A DNA stretch of 64,000 nt from Candidatus Saccharibacteria bacterium oral taxon 488 (GCA_010202465.1 CP047919.1:372001-436000), one strand, 5' to 3'. Positions 41,655-50,520 are shown, counted from the first letter of the stretch. Translations and numbers: made by a program. The notes: generated from the letters alone by a model not told the origin.

Positions 41655-42185
41655 TTAGTTACCGTACGGAATGAGTAGAGCAATCGCCAAAATGCCGAGA
41701 GTAATATATATTGCTAGCGCAGCCTTGGTTAAATACGGTTCTGTCATGGTGTAGATTTTACGCACTTCGTAATAATCCCATAGCCGCCAACCAGAGATCA
41801 TTAACAGAATACCAGCGAAGATACTTAAATAGCCGCTGACATCGATATGCCAAAGAAAGTTTGATGCATCAACCAGAGCAATGAATGTAGCCACCCCCAT
41901 TGTCGACCAGAAGCGTATCTGGGGTTCTCGCCCGACAGCGATAAAGCAAGCGGCGGCGACCATGATTAACTCAACGAGAGGATTTTCCATGAATAGTAAT
42001 TGAATATAATAACTGGGAACTCCCTGCCTGGGGTCAGCACTGCCAATAAGACAGCCTATTCCGTACAACAGTGACACCATAACGACAATAGATAACGAGA
42101 AGGGTAGAATATCAACAATGAAGACATCTTTAACAGTTATTTCTGTCTGGTTTGACGTTTTTGTCATATGGAGGAAGCTACGCAT
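41655..42185 (-). CDS. Integral membrane protein inserted in the spc region
   Basis: 176 residues. Hydrophobic segments at about 22-48, 62-84, 92-110, 118-134 and 152-172. No recognised family. It lies between the rplF promoter and the opposite-strand CYTH/RdgB pair, where rpsH and rplF would normally be adjacent. TGCTATACT ends 9 nt before the ATG. Confidence 0.72.
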   Translation of the reverse strand: MRSFLHMTKTSNQTEITVKDVFIVDILPFSLSIVVMVSLLYGIGCLIGSADPRQGVPSYYIQLLFMENPLVELIMVAAACFIAVGREPQIRFWSTMGVATFIALVDASNFLWHIDVSGYLSIFAGILLMISGWRLWDYYEVRKIYTMTEPYLTKAALAIYITLGILAIALLIPYGN

Positions 42186-42194
42186 ATGTCTTAC

Positions 42195-42200
42195 AGTATA
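42195..42200 (-). promoter_or_regulatory. Extended -10 of the 176-aa membrane protein gene, near-leaderless
   Basis: TGCTATACT on the minus strand, 9 nt before the ATG. Confidence 0.55.
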
Positions 42201-42328
42201 GCAAAATATAATTCTTAAATATCGTAAAATGACGACGCTGATAAAAATTGTACATATCTAACTGATTAGCGATATTTCGCAAATTGATATATACTTTTGG
42301 TATTGCATAATTGAACTGGAGGTTCCAC

Positions 42329-42922
42329 GTGGCAGAACAGCATGAAATAGAACGTAAGCGTAAGTTTGCGGGCAATTTGGAAGTGTTTATTGCACAACTG
42401 AGTTCTCAGGGATTTTCCTTGGCTAGCGAAACTACCGAAATTGATAGCTACTATTCTCGGCCTGACGTTGATTTCATGAAGACAGTCGAATGTTTGCGGA
42501 TTCGGCAGCGTGATGATTTTGCCGAGATAACCTATAAACCACCGACCAATCAACGCACACGCACTGAGGATGGAATTATTGTCAAACCAGAAACTAACCT
42601 GCCGGTCAATCCAGAGAATACGGCTGTCGCTAAGCAGCTACTAGCAAATCTTGGCATGGTGAAATTGGTTGAGGTCAATAAGTTTCGACGGATATTTAAG
42701 TGCGATGATGAGCCGGGGTTGACGATTGCTATTGATGAGATTAGCGGTGCGGGTGTTTTCGTAGAAACGGAAATCATCAGTAAGGATAAAGAGTTGGCGC
42801 TACGGCGAATTGAGGATATTGAAGCGCGGATAGGAGTTCAGGAGTTTGAAATCATCACTCAGCCGTATCGTGATATTTGTATGGATGCACAATTGACTGA
42901 AAGGGATAAGGTAATAACATGA
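42329..42922 (+). CDS. CYTH-domain protein (class IV adenylate cyclase/triphosphatase type)
   Basis: 197 residues from a GTG at 42329 with GGAGG 6 nt upstream; the TTG at 42311 is less likely. The diagnostic ExExK motif EIERK (6-10) is followed by DSYYSRPDVDFMKT, ECLRIRQRDDFAEITYKPP and alternating charged strands of a triphosphate tunnel. CyaB-like or inorganic/thiamine triphosphatase activity is likely. Coupled to the next gene (stop and ATG overlap). Confidence 0.85.
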   Translation: MAEQHEIERKRKFAGNLEVFIAQLSSQGFSLASETTEIDSYYSRPDVDFMKTVECLRIRQRDDFAEITYKPPTNQRTRTEDGIIVKPETNLPVNPENTAVAKQLLANLGMVKLVEVNKFRRIFKCDDEPGLTIAIDEISGAGVFVETEIISKDKELALRRIEDIEARIGVQEFEIITQPYRDICMDAQLTERDKVIT

Positions 42923-43575
42923 TGAAACCAGCTATACTATTTGCCACCAGAAACCCAGGCAAGTATAAAGAATTCGTCGCCACGTTTCACAACTTCGATC
43001 CGTTAGTCTCAATCATTTCGCTAGCAGACTTGAGCTATCAAATCCCCGATTGTATAGAAATGGGCGTAACATTTGAACAAAACGCCCTCTTAAAGGCACG
43101 ACATACGAGGTGTTATCTACGCGAGGATGATAAAAACTTAATAATTATTGCCGACGACTCAGGCATGGAGATTGAAGCGTTAAACGGTGAGCCTGGCGTA
43201 TTTACAAGACGCTGGAATGGTAACGAGATGAGTGATCAGGAAATCGTGGACTACTGCCTGAAAAAGCTTAAAAATAAGACAAACAGGCGAGCGCAATATA
43301 CAACGTGTCTTGTAATAAATTTCCCTGATGGCCGTGAGGAGGTAATTTTTGGAGAAAATTCTGGCGTTATTTTAACTGAGCCACGAGAGGAATCACGACT
43401 CAAAGGTATGCCATTTCGGGAGTTATTCTTCGTACCCGAACTTAATATGATGTTTCATGAAGTACGCGAGCTGCCGAAGTTAAGACGCAATGGATATCTG
43501 CTTGGACATGAAGTTACAGTCGAAACATGCGCTGGTGTAATACAGAAGAATCGGCATGTTTCAGTACACTCCTGA
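42919..43575 (+). CDS. RdgB/HAM1-family non-canonical purine NTP pyrophosphatase
   Basis: 218 residues. FATRNPGKYKEFVATF (10-25), FEQNALLKARH, IIADDSGMEIEALNGEPGVF and ITLTEPR-like ILTEPREES are RdgB hallmarks. It hydrolyses ITP/XTP/dITP to clean the nucleotide pool. The C-terminal SHR motif region is divergent (HEVTVETCAGV), so specificity may differ. Two-gene unit with the CYTH protein, both acting on triphosphates. Confidence 0.85.
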   Translation: MMKPAILFATRNPGKYKEFVATFHNFDPLVSIISLADLSYQIPDCIEMGVTFEQNALLKARHTRCYLREDDKNLIIIADDSGMEIEALNGEPGVFTRRWNGNEMSDQEIVDYCLKKLKNKTNRRAQYTTCLVINFPDGREEVIFGENSGVILTEPREESRLKGMPFRELFFVPELNMMFHEVRELPKLRRNGYLLGHEVTVETCAGVIQKNRHVSVHS

Positions 43576-43603
43576 GCTTAACTCAATTATCGTACAATAA
43601 AAA

Positions 43604-43630
43604 GCGCCCGGAGATTATTTCCCCGAGCAC
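43604..43630 (-). terminator. Intrinsic terminator of the rplC-rpsH operon
   Basis: Eight-pair stem with two G-U wobbles (43604-43611 with 43623-43630) followed on the minus strand by TTTTTATTG. Confidence 0.75.
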
Positions 43631-43654
43631 CTTTCTTTGCCGACAAAGCGTAAT

Positions 43655-44056
43655 TTAATACACCTTCAACAACAATTCACCACCAAGTTTCGCCTTGGCT
43701 GCTTCAGCGCCGGTCATGACGCCTTTTGAGGTTGAGATGAGTACTAGACCGCGGCCGCTTTTCACCTTTGGAATCTCGGCTACACCGACGTAGACACGAC
43801 GACCTGGCTTTGAGACACGGGTGATCTCGTTGATGGTGCTGTTGGTGCCTTCTTCGTTGATAGTCACCACCAGCACACCGCGAGGCTTGGCATCCTCTAG
43901 TTTAACATCCGCGAGGTAGCCGTTTTTGACTAATTGTTCAGCGATGACTTTTTTCATCTTGCTGGACGGAACACGAACTTCCGTCTTGCCAACCAGTTTC
44001 GCATTGCGAATGCGCGTCAGAAGGTCGGCGATTGGGTCTGTAGTTTGCATAGACAT
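43655..44056 (-). CDS. rpsH: 30S ribosomal protein S8
   Basis: 133 residues from ATG 44056 (AAGGAGA upstream). TDPIADLLTRIRNAKLVGK at the start and GRGLVLISTSKGVMTGAEA near the end. It ends the long rplC operon here; a terminator follows. Confidence 0.98.
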   Translation of the reverse strand: MSMQTTDPIADLLTRIRNAKLVGKTEVRVPSSKMKKVIAEQLVKNGYLADVKLEDAKPRGVLVVTINEEGTNSTINEITRVSKPGRRVYVGVAEIPKVKSGRGLVLISTSKGVMTGAEAAKAKLGGELLLKVY

Positions 44057-44076
44057 TGTCGAATCTCCTTTCCTTC

Positions 44077-44346
44077 TTACCAACTACTCTTTGTTATGCC
44101 TGGGATTTCGCCCTTGGCTGCTTTTTCGCGGAAATTGATGCGGCTCAGGCCAAACTGGCGCATGTAGCCACGTGGACGGCCGGAAATGCTGTCGCGGTTC
44201 TTGTGCCGAGTTGGGCTCGAATTGCGAGGCAGTTTCTGCAAACCGTCGAGGTCGCCAAGTTCTTTGAGCTCAGCGCGCTTCGCAGCGTATTTTGCGATCA
44301 TCTTCAGACGCTTTTTGTCGCGAGCGACCATTGATTTCTTAGCCAT
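44077..44346 (-). CDS. rpsN: 30S ribosomal protein S14, zinc-free form
   Basis: 89 residues, the long cysteine-free type: [40 protein letters not shown] and [16 protein letters not shown]. Its ATG overlaps the stop of the 54-residue gene as TAATG. Confidence 0.98.
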   Translation of the reverse strand: MAKKSMVARDKKRLKMIAKYAAKRAELKELGDLDGLQKLPRNSSPTRHKNRDSISGRPRGYMRQFGLSRINFREKAAKGEIPGITKSSW

Positions 44347-44510
44347 TAATCATTACCTCCGTCTAACTCAACTGTACGCTCATCATCTGGGATACCCCAA
44401 CCTTCTTGCTCGGGTGTCCAGTCCTCTGGATCAATCGCACCCCAACCTTCCTGTTCAGGTGTCCAATCTGCATAGTGTTCAGGATTGAGGCTATTAATAG
44501 TTTCGCTCAT
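44346..44510 (-). CDS. Small acidic Trp-rich protein with tandem [10 protein letters not shown] repeats (orf54)
   Basis: 54 residues, inserted between rplE and rps[11 protein letters not shown] occurs twice (15-24 and 30-39), separated by five residues, and a third weaker half may precede it (NPEHYA). The protein is strongly acidic with four Trp, the reverse of its basic ribosomal neighbours. It overlaps both by TAATG, so it must be translated in step with L5 and S14. Unknown family; a chaperone for a basic ribosomal protein or a ribosome-bound peptide are guesses. Confidence 0.75.
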   Translation of the reverse strand: MSETINSLNPEHYADWTPEQEGWGAIDPEDWTPEQEGWGIPDDERTVELDGGND

Positions 44511-45094
44511 TACCTGACGCCTCCTTTCTTCTCAAACGGCATGCCAAATTTCTCCAGCAAGGCTTTTGATGCTTCTTTGTTGCCGTTCTTGATGACAAAT
44601 GTTACCTGCAACCCGTGCAGAATCTGCGTTTCTTCGAAGGTCAACTCTGGGAAAATTGACTGTTCGATGATGCCCAGGTTGTAGTTACCACCCTTGTCAA
44701 ATTTCAGGCCAACGCCGTGGAAGTCGCGGACGCGAGGTAGGGCTACGTTAATCAAGCGATCCATGAACTCATACATCCGAGCACCACGTAGGGTTACGCT
44801 AACACCAATTGGTGCACCCATACCTTTACGGATGCTAAAGCCAGCGATTGACTTCTTTGCCTGGCGGGCAACTGGTGCCTGACCGGTGATCTTTGCAACA
44901 GTGTTTTTGACAATTTCAAAATGACGCTTGTCATCTTTCTTTTTGCCGGTGCCAACGCTCACGATGATCTTTTCCAAAGCTGGCACTTGGTGCACGTTCT
45001 TTAGATCTAGTTCGGCTTGCAGTTCCTTCAGGTATTTCTCCTGGTACAAGGCTTTCAAGCGAGGAGCTGGCACGACGGTTTTCTTCTCTGCCAT
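44510..45094 (-). CDS. rplE: 50S ribosomal protein L5
   Basis: 194 residues: YQEKYLKELQAELDLKNVHQ, KIIVSVGTGKKKDDKRHFE (family NxGxG region), RKGMGAPIGVSVTLRG and FPELTFEETQILHGLQVTFV. Binds 5S rRNA and the P-site tRNA. Overlaps rplX and orf54 by TAATG. Confidence 0.98.
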   Translation of the reverse strand: MAEKKTVVPAPRLKALYQEKYLKELQAELDLKNVHQVPALEKIIVSVGTGKKKDDKRHFEIVKNTVAKITGQAPVARQAKKSIAGFSIRKGMGAPIGVSVTLRGARMYEFMDRLINVALPRVRDFHGVGLKFDKGGNYNLGIIEQSIFPELTFEETQILHGLQVTFVIKNGNKEASKALLEKFGMPFEKKGGVR

Positions 45095-45414
45095 TATTTA
45101 ATCTCCTTATTTTTTGCTTGGCGAGCGACGCGAGTTTTGCCGCCGTCAGCGTTCTTTACTAAACCAACCCGGCTGGTTTTGCCTGACTTTTCGTCGACAA
45201 CCAGCGCGACTTTGCTGATATCCATCGGTACGTGGATATCTTTCTTGCCGCCTTTTGGATTGTACTGGCTTGGCTTGACGTGGCGGTGTCCGACACCAAC
45301 ACCCTCGACCAAAACAGTCTGATCTTTGGTGTTAACTTTCAGGACTTTACCAGTCGTACCCTTATTTTTACCAGCAATAATTTTTACGGTGTCATCTTTG
45401 TGAATACGAGCCAT
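45094..45414 (-). CDS. rplX: 50S ribosomal protein L24
   Basis: 106 residues with a KOW motif at the start (IHKDDTVKIIAGKNKGTTGK) and GVGVGHRHVKPSQYNPKGGK. Assembly initiator on 23S rRNA. Starts in the rplN stop. Confidence 0.98.
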   Translation of the reverse strand: MARIHKDDTVKIIAGKNKGTTGKVLKVNTKDQTVLVEGVGVGHRHVKPSQYNPKGGKKDIHVPMDISKVALVVDEKSGKTSRVGLVKNADGGKTRVARQAKNKEIK

Positions 45415-45782
45415 TAGAGTACCTCCGGAGCTAGGCTGACGATCTTCATGTAGCCCATGTCGCGTAGTTCGCGTGGTACTGGGCCGAAGACACGGGTAGC
45501 CTTTGGCTGCTTGTCATCGTTGATAATCACCACGGCGTTGTCATCAAAGCAAATGGTTGAGCCGTCTTTGCGGTGGATTTGGTCGCGGGTGCGAACCACC
45601 ACAGCCTTGACGACAGATTTCTTTTTGACGTTGCCGGTTGGGCTGGCGTCCTTGACTGAACAGACGATCACGTCACCAACGCGAGCGTAGCGGCGGCGGG
45701 TACCACCGAGGACGCGGATGCACAATACTTCTTTGGCACCCGAGTTGTCAGCTACCTTGAGGCGAGATTCTTGTTGGATCAT
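45414..45782 (-). CDS. rplN: 50S ribosomal protein L14
   Basis: 122 residues: [40 protein letters not shown] and a GPVPRELRD...[10 protein letters not shown] end. Overlaps the rpsQ stop as ATGA. Confidence 0.98.
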   Translation of the reverse strand: MIQQESRLKVADNSGAKEVLCIRVLGGTRRRYARVGDVIVCSVKDASPTGNVKKKSVVKAVVVRTRDQIHRKDGSTICFDDNAVVIINDDKQPKATRVFGPVPRELRDMGYMKIVSLAPEVL

Positions 45783-46090
45783 TTGTCGTCCTCCTTGGTC
45801 TCTTCCTCAGCTTCGCCAGAAACTTCAGCCTTTAGTTTGATAGAACCGCGAGACTTCTCAATCACCTTGACCAGCGTAAAGCTCTTGGTCTTGGAAATTG
45901 GGCGGGTCTCTTCGATTTGCACCTTGTCGCCTTCGCCTGCTTGATTGGTCTCATCATGAGCAGTGTACTTGCGAGTCACGGTGTACTGTTTGCCGTAGAG
46001 CGGATGCGTTTCGCGGCTGGTGACCGTCACGGTGATGGTCTTGTCGCGCTTGGCACTCGTTACGACGCCAATCAGTGTTCGTCGGGCCAT
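45779..46090 (-). CDS. rpsQ: 30S ribosomal protein S17
   Basis: 103 residues: [40 protein letters not shown] and [17 protein letters not shown]. An acidic tail ([16 protein letters not shown]) extends it past the usual 80-85 residues. Confidence 0.98.
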   Translation of the reverse strand: MARRTLIGVVTSAKRDKTITVTVTSRETHPLYGKQYTVTRKYTAHDETNQAGEGDKVQIEETRPISKTKSFTLVKVIEKSRGSIKLKAEVSGEAEEETKEDDK

Positions 46091-46296
46091 TATTTGCTCT
46101 CCTTTTCGTTAATTTGTGTCAGCAGGCGTGCGATGTCCTTGCGGAGTGAGCGCAACGCTTTTGGATTAACTAATTCGCCAGCAGCGTGAGAACGTTTTGC
46201 TTGAAGCAGGTCATTTCGCTTTTCGGCGAGTTCCTTCTTCAAATCATCAACGGTCTTCACAACTGCTGCTTTTGCGGTTTTCTTTGTCTCAGCCAT
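46090..46296 (-). CDS. rpmC: 50S ribosomal protein L29
   Basis: 68 residues, two helices: TVDDLKKELAEKRNDLLQAK and LRSLRKDIARLLTQINEKE. Sits near the tunnel exit with L23. Overlaps both neighbours by TAATG-type junctions. Confidence 0.97.
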   Translation of the reverse strand: MAETKKTAKAAVVKTVDDLKKELAEKRNDLLQAKRSHAAGELVNPKALRSLRKDIARLLTQINEKESK

Positions 46297-46709
46297 TATG
46301 CGTCCTCCCGCTTGATGAACTTACATTTGACTGGTAGTTTGTGGCTCGCTAGGCGCATTGCTTCGCGGGCTACTTCCTCTGAAACGCCCTGCATTTCAAA
46401 CATCACTGTGCCGGCCTTCACCTTAGCAACAAAGAACTCTGGATTACCCTTACCACCACCCATCTTCAAACCAAGTGGCTTGCGAGTAACTGGAGTGTGT
46501 GGGAAAATCCGGATCCAAATCTTACCACCACGCTTGATGTAGCGGGTCATTGCCTGACGAGCAGACTCGATTTGGCGGGAGTTGATGCGCTCGTTTGATT
46601 GTGATTGCAGTGCAAAGTCGCCGAACGCGATGTAATTACCACGGGTTGCTTGACCACGGTTTTTACCGATGCGCACTTTGCGGTGCTTGGTTTTCTTTGG
46701 TAACAGCAT
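46296..46709 (-). CDS. rplP: 50S ribosomal protein L16
   Basis: 137 residues: [40 protein letters not shown] and the [20 protein letters not shown] loop, which points to the peptidyl transferase centre. Confidence 0.98.
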   Translation of the reverse strand: MLLPKKTKHRKVRIGKNRGQATRGNYIAFGDFALQSQSNERINSRQIESARQAMTRYIKRGGKIWIRIFPHTPVTRKPLGLKMGGGKGNPEFFVAKVKAGTVMFEMQGVSEEVAREAMRLASHKLPVKCKFIKREDA

Positions 46710-47345
46710 TTAGCGACTCCTTTCTCCCTTATAAATCCACACTTTCACGCCGATGATACCAGCTGGTGTCTGGGCGCGAGCACAGTGGAAGTCAATATCA
46801 GCGCGAAGGGTGTGCAGTGGCACTGAGCCTTCAATCACCTTCTCGCGGCGTGCCATTTCAGCACCGTTCAAACGACCAGCCACCTCGATGCGGATACCTT
46901 TAGCGCCAGCACTCATGGTGTTTTGTGCGGTCATTTTGGTTGCGCGGCGGAAGTTGATACGGCGTTCCAACTGGCGGGCGATGTTCTCAGCCACCAATTT
47001 AGCCGCCAATTCCGGTCGACGCACTTCTTCGATGTTGATGCGAACCGGTGACCCGACGATCTTCTCAACTTGCTTTTTCAATTCATTCACACCCGCACCG
47101 CCACGGCCGATCACCACACCAGCTTTCGCCGTGTGAATGGTTACCGTGATCAAGTTGGCACTCCGCTCAATCTCAATGCGATTGATGGTTGGGCGTGAGG
47201 CAAATTTCTTCTCAATCAATTCGCGGATTTCGTGATCCTGGCGAATTGCCTCCGCAAACTCTTTCTTATTGGCCGTAAACCAACGAGAGCTCCAGTTCTT
47301 GTGAACTTGTAGGCGGAAGTTGATTGGATTCACTTTTTGACCCAT
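46710..47345 (-). CDS. rpsC: 30S ribosomal protein S3
   Basis: 211 residues. MGQKVNPINFRLQVHKNWSS start, the KH domain with VVIGRGGAGVNELKKQVEKI and the C-terminal GSVPLHTLRADIDFHCARAQ. Forms the mRNA entry with helicase function. Confidence 0.98.
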   Translation of the reverse strand: MGQKVNPINFRLQVHKNWSSRWFTANKKEFAEAIRQDHEIRELIEKKFASRPTINRIEIERSANLITVTIHTAKAGVVIGRGGAGVNELKKQVEKIVGSPVRINIEEVRRPELAAKLVAENIARQLERRINFRRATKMTAQNTMSAGAKGIRIEVAGRLNGAEMARREKVIEGSVPLHTLRADIDFHCARAQTPAGIIGVKVWIYKGERSR

Positions 47346-47810
47346 TTACTTCTCCTCCTTTTTTGCCGTGGTTTCGGCGGCTTTTTTCGCTGCAGGCTTG
47401 GCAGGTTTGGTCTCTGCTTTAGCCTTGGTCTCTGGTTTCTTCGCAGGCGCTTTCTTTGGCTTCTCGGTACCAGTTACTTCAACCAAGATGTTTGACGTCT
47501 TTTTCTGGAATGGCAAGGCACGGCCGCGTGACGCTGGCTTAAAGCGGCGCAGGCGTGTACCAGTGGTAACGCTCAACGTGGTAATCACCAAACTTTTGGC
47601 GTCCAGACCGTGGTTGTTGATGGCGTTTGCCTTGGCACTGTCGATGGCCTTTTTGACAGGCATAGCAGCGCGTTTTGGCACGTGCTCCAAGATAACCAAT
47701 GCATCAGCGACGGTACGGCCACGTACCAGCGCAGCCACCAGGCTAACCTTGCGTGGTGTTTGGTCAACACCTTTGGCGTAAGCGCGAACAGTATACGTAG
47801 TATCAGCCAT
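47346..47810 (-). CDS. rplV: 50S ribosomal protein L22 with Ala/Lys-rich tail
   Basis: 154 residues. The core (1-112) has TPRKVSLVAALVRGRTVADA, the tunnel hairpin GTRLRRFKPASRGRALPFQK and NILVEVTGTE. Residues 115-154 are an Ala/Lys/Pro low-complexity tail beyond the usual length of about 110. Confidence 0.97.
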   Translation of the reverse strand: MADTTYTVRAYAKGVDQTPRKVSLVAALVRGRTVADALVILEHVPKRAAMPVKKAIDSAKANAINNHGLDAKSLVITTLSVTTGTRLRRFKPASRGRALPFQKKTSNILVEVTGTEKPKKAPAKKPETKAKAETKPAKPAAKKAAETTAKKEEK

Positions 47811-47812
47811 GA

Positions 47813-48079
47813 TTACTTCTTATCCTTTCCGCCGTGCTTACGGAACTTACGGGTTGGACTAAACTCACCGAGTTTGTGGCCAACCATGTTTTCGGTAATC
47901 AGCACTGGCACGTGCATCTTACCGTTGTAGACAGCAATCGTTCGACCGACCATTTCTGGGGTGATAGTCGAAGCGCGCGCCCACGTTTTGATAACGGTTC
48001 GATCGTCAAGGCTGAGAGCAGCGACTTTTTTCGCAAGCTTCACATCGACGAATGGACCTTTCTTTAATGAACGACTCAT
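47813..48079 (-). CDS. rpsS: 30S ribosomal protein S19
   Basis: 88 residues: [39 protein letters not shown] and [20 protein letters not shown]. Confidence 0.98.
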   Translation of the reverse strand: MSRSLKKGPFVDVKLAKKVAALSLDDRTVIKTWARASTITPEMVGRTIAVYNGKMHVPVLITENMVGHKLGEFSPTRKFRKHGGKDKK

Positions 48080-48085
48080 CGTGAT

Positions 48086-48925
48086 TTACCTCTTCCTCTT
48101 CGCGTCGTGACGCGTGCGTACGATTAATTTATTTGAGCCTTTGCGGCGGCGAGTTCGATAACCCAGCGTCAATTGACCCCATGGCGTACGTGGTGCTTTA
48201 CCAGTACCGTGGCGACCACCGTCACCACCACCATGCGGGTGATCTGCAGCGTTCATGACGACACCGCGAACCGTTGGGCGAATACCCTTGCGGCGGCGGC
48301 GACCAGCTGAACCGATTTTGACGTTCTGGTGCTGGACGTTACCGACTGTACCGATGGCAGCGGTTGCTTCCAAGCGAACTTTGCGAACTTCACCAGATGG
48401 CAATTTGATGGTTGCGTAATTGCCTTCTTTGGCCATCAACTGAGCCTTGGCGCCAGCAGCGCGCACCATTTGCGCACCTTTGCCGGCAGTCAGTTCAATA
48501 GCATAAATCATCGTACCAACAGGGATGGCAGACAATGGCAGGCGGTTTGAGGCCTCAATTTGCGCTGTCTCGCCAGTCTGAATCGTCTTGCCCTTAACCA
48601 TCGAGGTGTCGGCCAACACGTAGTGGTACAAATTGTACTGATCTTTCACTCGAGCGATGCGCGCTGAGCGGTTTGGATCGTACTCAATTTCTTCAATTGT
48701 CAGCGTCAGGCCAGCCGGCAAATTGTGGTTCACCAAACGGTAGTGACGGCGAACGCCACCGCCGCGATGACGCACGGTGATGCGGCCTTGGTTGTTGCGG
48801 CCAGCATTTTGCTTTTTGGCTTTGGTCAGACTTTTGAGCGGTTTTTTCGTCGTAATGTCCGACAAGTCCTGGCTCGTCATGCCGCGACGAGCAGGAGTGG
48901 TTGGATTGTAAGCTTTCACTGGCAT
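48086..48925 (-). CDS. rplB: 50S ribosomal protein L2
   Basis: 279 residues: AGRNNQGRITVRHRGGGVRR, KGAQMVRAAGAKAQLMAKEG and the catalytic-centre segment MNAADHPHGGGDGGRHGTGK with the conserved His. ATG overlaps the rplW stop. Confidence 0.98.
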   Translation of the reverse strand: MPVKAYNPTTPARRGMTSQDLSDITTKKPLKSLTKAKKQNAGRNNQGRITVRHRGGGVRRHYRLVNHNLPAGLTLTIEEIEYDPNRSARIARVKDQYNLYHYVLADTSMVKGKTIQTGETAQIEASNRLPLSAIPVGTMIYAIELTAGKGAQMVRAAGAKAQLMAKEGNYATIKLPSGEVRKVRLEATAAIGTVGNVQHQNVKIGSAGRRRRKGIRPTVRGVVMNAADHPHGGGDGGRHGTGKAPRTPWGQLTLGYRTRRRKGSNKLIVRTRHDAKRKR

Positions 48926-49245
48926 TACTTGGTCTCCTCCATCTGCTGCTCTACTGCGTCAAACACATCGAGCTTATCGCCATCTCTCAGCGTCACGTAA
49001 GCTTTCTTCCAGTCCTTGCGCGTAGTCGTGCCAGGATAGCGGTTTTTACCTCGTGAGAAACGCACAGCTTTACCGTCTTGGACCAAGGTTTTCACCTTCA
49101 GGACAGTAACGTCAAATTGCGCTTCAACTGCTGCTTTGATCTCGTTTTTATTCAGGTTGAGCGGAACGCGGAACACGTAGACGCCATTGGCGCTCACGGC
49201 GTAGGCTTTCTCGCTAATGCGTGGGATAATTGTCATCTGTTTCAT
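48925..49245 (-). CDS. rplW: 50S ribosomal protein L23
   Basis: 106 residues: IIPRISEKAYAVSANGVYVF, NKNEIKAAVEAQFDVTVLKV and the basic loop FSRGKNRYPGTTTRKDWKKA. Docking site for SRP and trigger factor at the tunnel exit. Confidence 0.97.
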   Translation of the reverse strand: MKQMTIIPRISEKAYAVSANGVYVFRVPLNLNKNEIKAAVEAQFDVTVLKVKTLVQDGKAVRFSRGKNRYPGTTTRKDWKKAYVTLRDGDKLDVFDAVEQQMEETK

Positions 49246-49246
49246 A

Positions 49247-49846
49247 TTACGCTTCCTCCTTACCCAGCCACTCAGTGATTACTGGCAGAGCTTTCGGGGT
49301 CATGACAATAGTATCCGCATTCAGAATGTGGTAGACGCTGAGGTAGCTCGCGCGGATTACCAATACGTTCTGAATGTTGCTTGTGGCACGCATCAATTCT
49401 GGCGTCTTTTCGTCGACGACGATCAATACGCGGCGCTCAAACTTGTTGTCAGCCAAGAAGGTTGCGACCTCTTTGGTCTTGCCGGTCGTCTTGATGTCTT
49501 TGACGACGATCTTCTTCGCTTCATTGGCCACCGTCAAGGCTTGGCGAATTGCCACTTTCTTGGCGGTCTTAGACAATTTTTTGGTGTAGTTTTCGTTGCC
49601 GCGTGGGCCAAAGACCACACCACCACCGCGCCAGATTGGGTTACGGCTTGAGCCAAAACGTGCTCGACCAGTTCCCTTTTGCTTCCATGGCTTTTTACCA
49701 CCACCAGAAACTTCACCACGCTGCTTAGTGGTTGCGCTTGCCTGGCGGGCGCCCGCGAGATAGCTGTCATATGCCAATTTCAACAGTTCGTGGTTTGGCA
49801 CTTCAACAGCGAAAATGTCTTTAGGAAGTTTGGTTGATTCAGCCAT
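49247..49846 (-). CDS. rplD: 50S ribosomal protein L4
   Basis: 199 residues. ATTKQRGEVSGGGKKPWKQK, GTGRARFGSSRNPIWRGGG and VFGPRGNENYTKKLSKTAKK form the tunnel loop and core. In enterobacteria L4 represses the S10 operon; whether it acts on the rplC leader here is unknown. Overlaps the rplC stop (TAATG). Confidence 0.97.
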   Translation of the reverse strand: MAESTKLPKDIFAVEVPNHELLKLAYDSYLAGARQASATTKQRGEVSGGGKKPWKQKGTGRARFGSSRNPIWRGGGVVFGPRGNENYTKKLSKTAKKVAIRQALTVANEAKKIVVKDIKTTGKTKEVATFLADNKFERRVLIVVDEKTPELMRATSNIQNVLVIRASYLSVYHILNADTIVMTPKALPVITEWLGKEEA

Positions 49847-50460
49847 TACTTGTTACCTCCTAAAATGATCAGCCCTTTTCGTGGCCCAGGCACAGCACCC
49901 TTCACCCCGATCAGATTGGTCTCTGGATCAACATATGCCACTTCCAGGTTCTTGACGGTAACACGCTCGTGACCCATGTGGCCAGCCATCGTCTTACCCT
50001 TGAACACTTTTTGTGGATACATCGAGCCAATTGAACCTGGCTTACGAGTATTACCTTTACCACCGTGCGTCTTGCGGTGACGCTTAAAGTTGTGGCGTTT
50101 AATGGTTCCAGCGAAACCTTTACCTTTGCTGGTTCCGGTCGCATCGACAGAATCGCCGACTTCGAACGCGGAAACGTTGATTTCATCGCCAACTTTGAGC
50201 CCCTCAGGGATCTCGTCGACGCGGAATTCCCGAATGTGCTTCGGGGTCACTTGGGCTGGATTGACGTGTCCAGCCACGGCCTTGCTCAGGTTCTTACCCT
50301 CTCCATAAGCGACCTGCACCGCATTGTAACCGTCGGTCTCGACAGTCTTCACCTGAGTCACGGTGACAGGGCCGGCTTGGATCAGCGTCACCGGAATGGC
50401 TTTGCCGTCTTCAGCCAAGAGCTGGGTCATACCAAGTTTGGTACCGAGAAGTGTTTTCAC
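49846..50460 (-). CDS. rplC: 50S ribosomal protein L3
   Basis: 204 residues from a GTG start: MKTLLGTKLGMTQLLAEDGK, GTSKGKGFAGTIKRHNFKRH and GSIGSMYPQKVFKGKTMAGH. First gene of the rplC-rpsH operon. rpsJ (S10), normally just upstream, is missing. The ribosome binding site lies in a hairpin (50465-50520). Confidence 0.97.
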   Translation of the reverse strand: MKTLLGTKLGMTQLLAEDGKAIPVTLIQAGPVTVTQVKTVETDGYNAVQVAYGEGKNLSKAVAGHVNPAQVTPKHIREFRVDEIPEGLKVGDEINVSAFEVGDSVDATGTSKGKGFAGTIKRHNFKRHRKTHGGKGNTRKPGSIGSMYPQKVFKGKTMAGHMGHERVTVKNLEVAYVDPETNLIGVKGAVPGPRKGLIILGGNK

Positions 50461-50464
50461 TTTT

Positions 50465-50520
50465 CCTCACTCCCACTTAAATACTCCTGATGACGTGCGG
50501 TTTCTGGGTTCTGAGTGAGG
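50465..50520 (-). promoter_or_regulatory. Leader hairpin sequestering the rplC ribosome binding site
   Basis: CCTCACTC (50513-50520 on the minus strand) pairs perfectly over 8 bp with GAGTGAGG (50465-50472), which contains the AGG in front of the GTG. This would block initiation unless opened, a typical form of ribosomal protein feedback. Confidence 0.6.
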
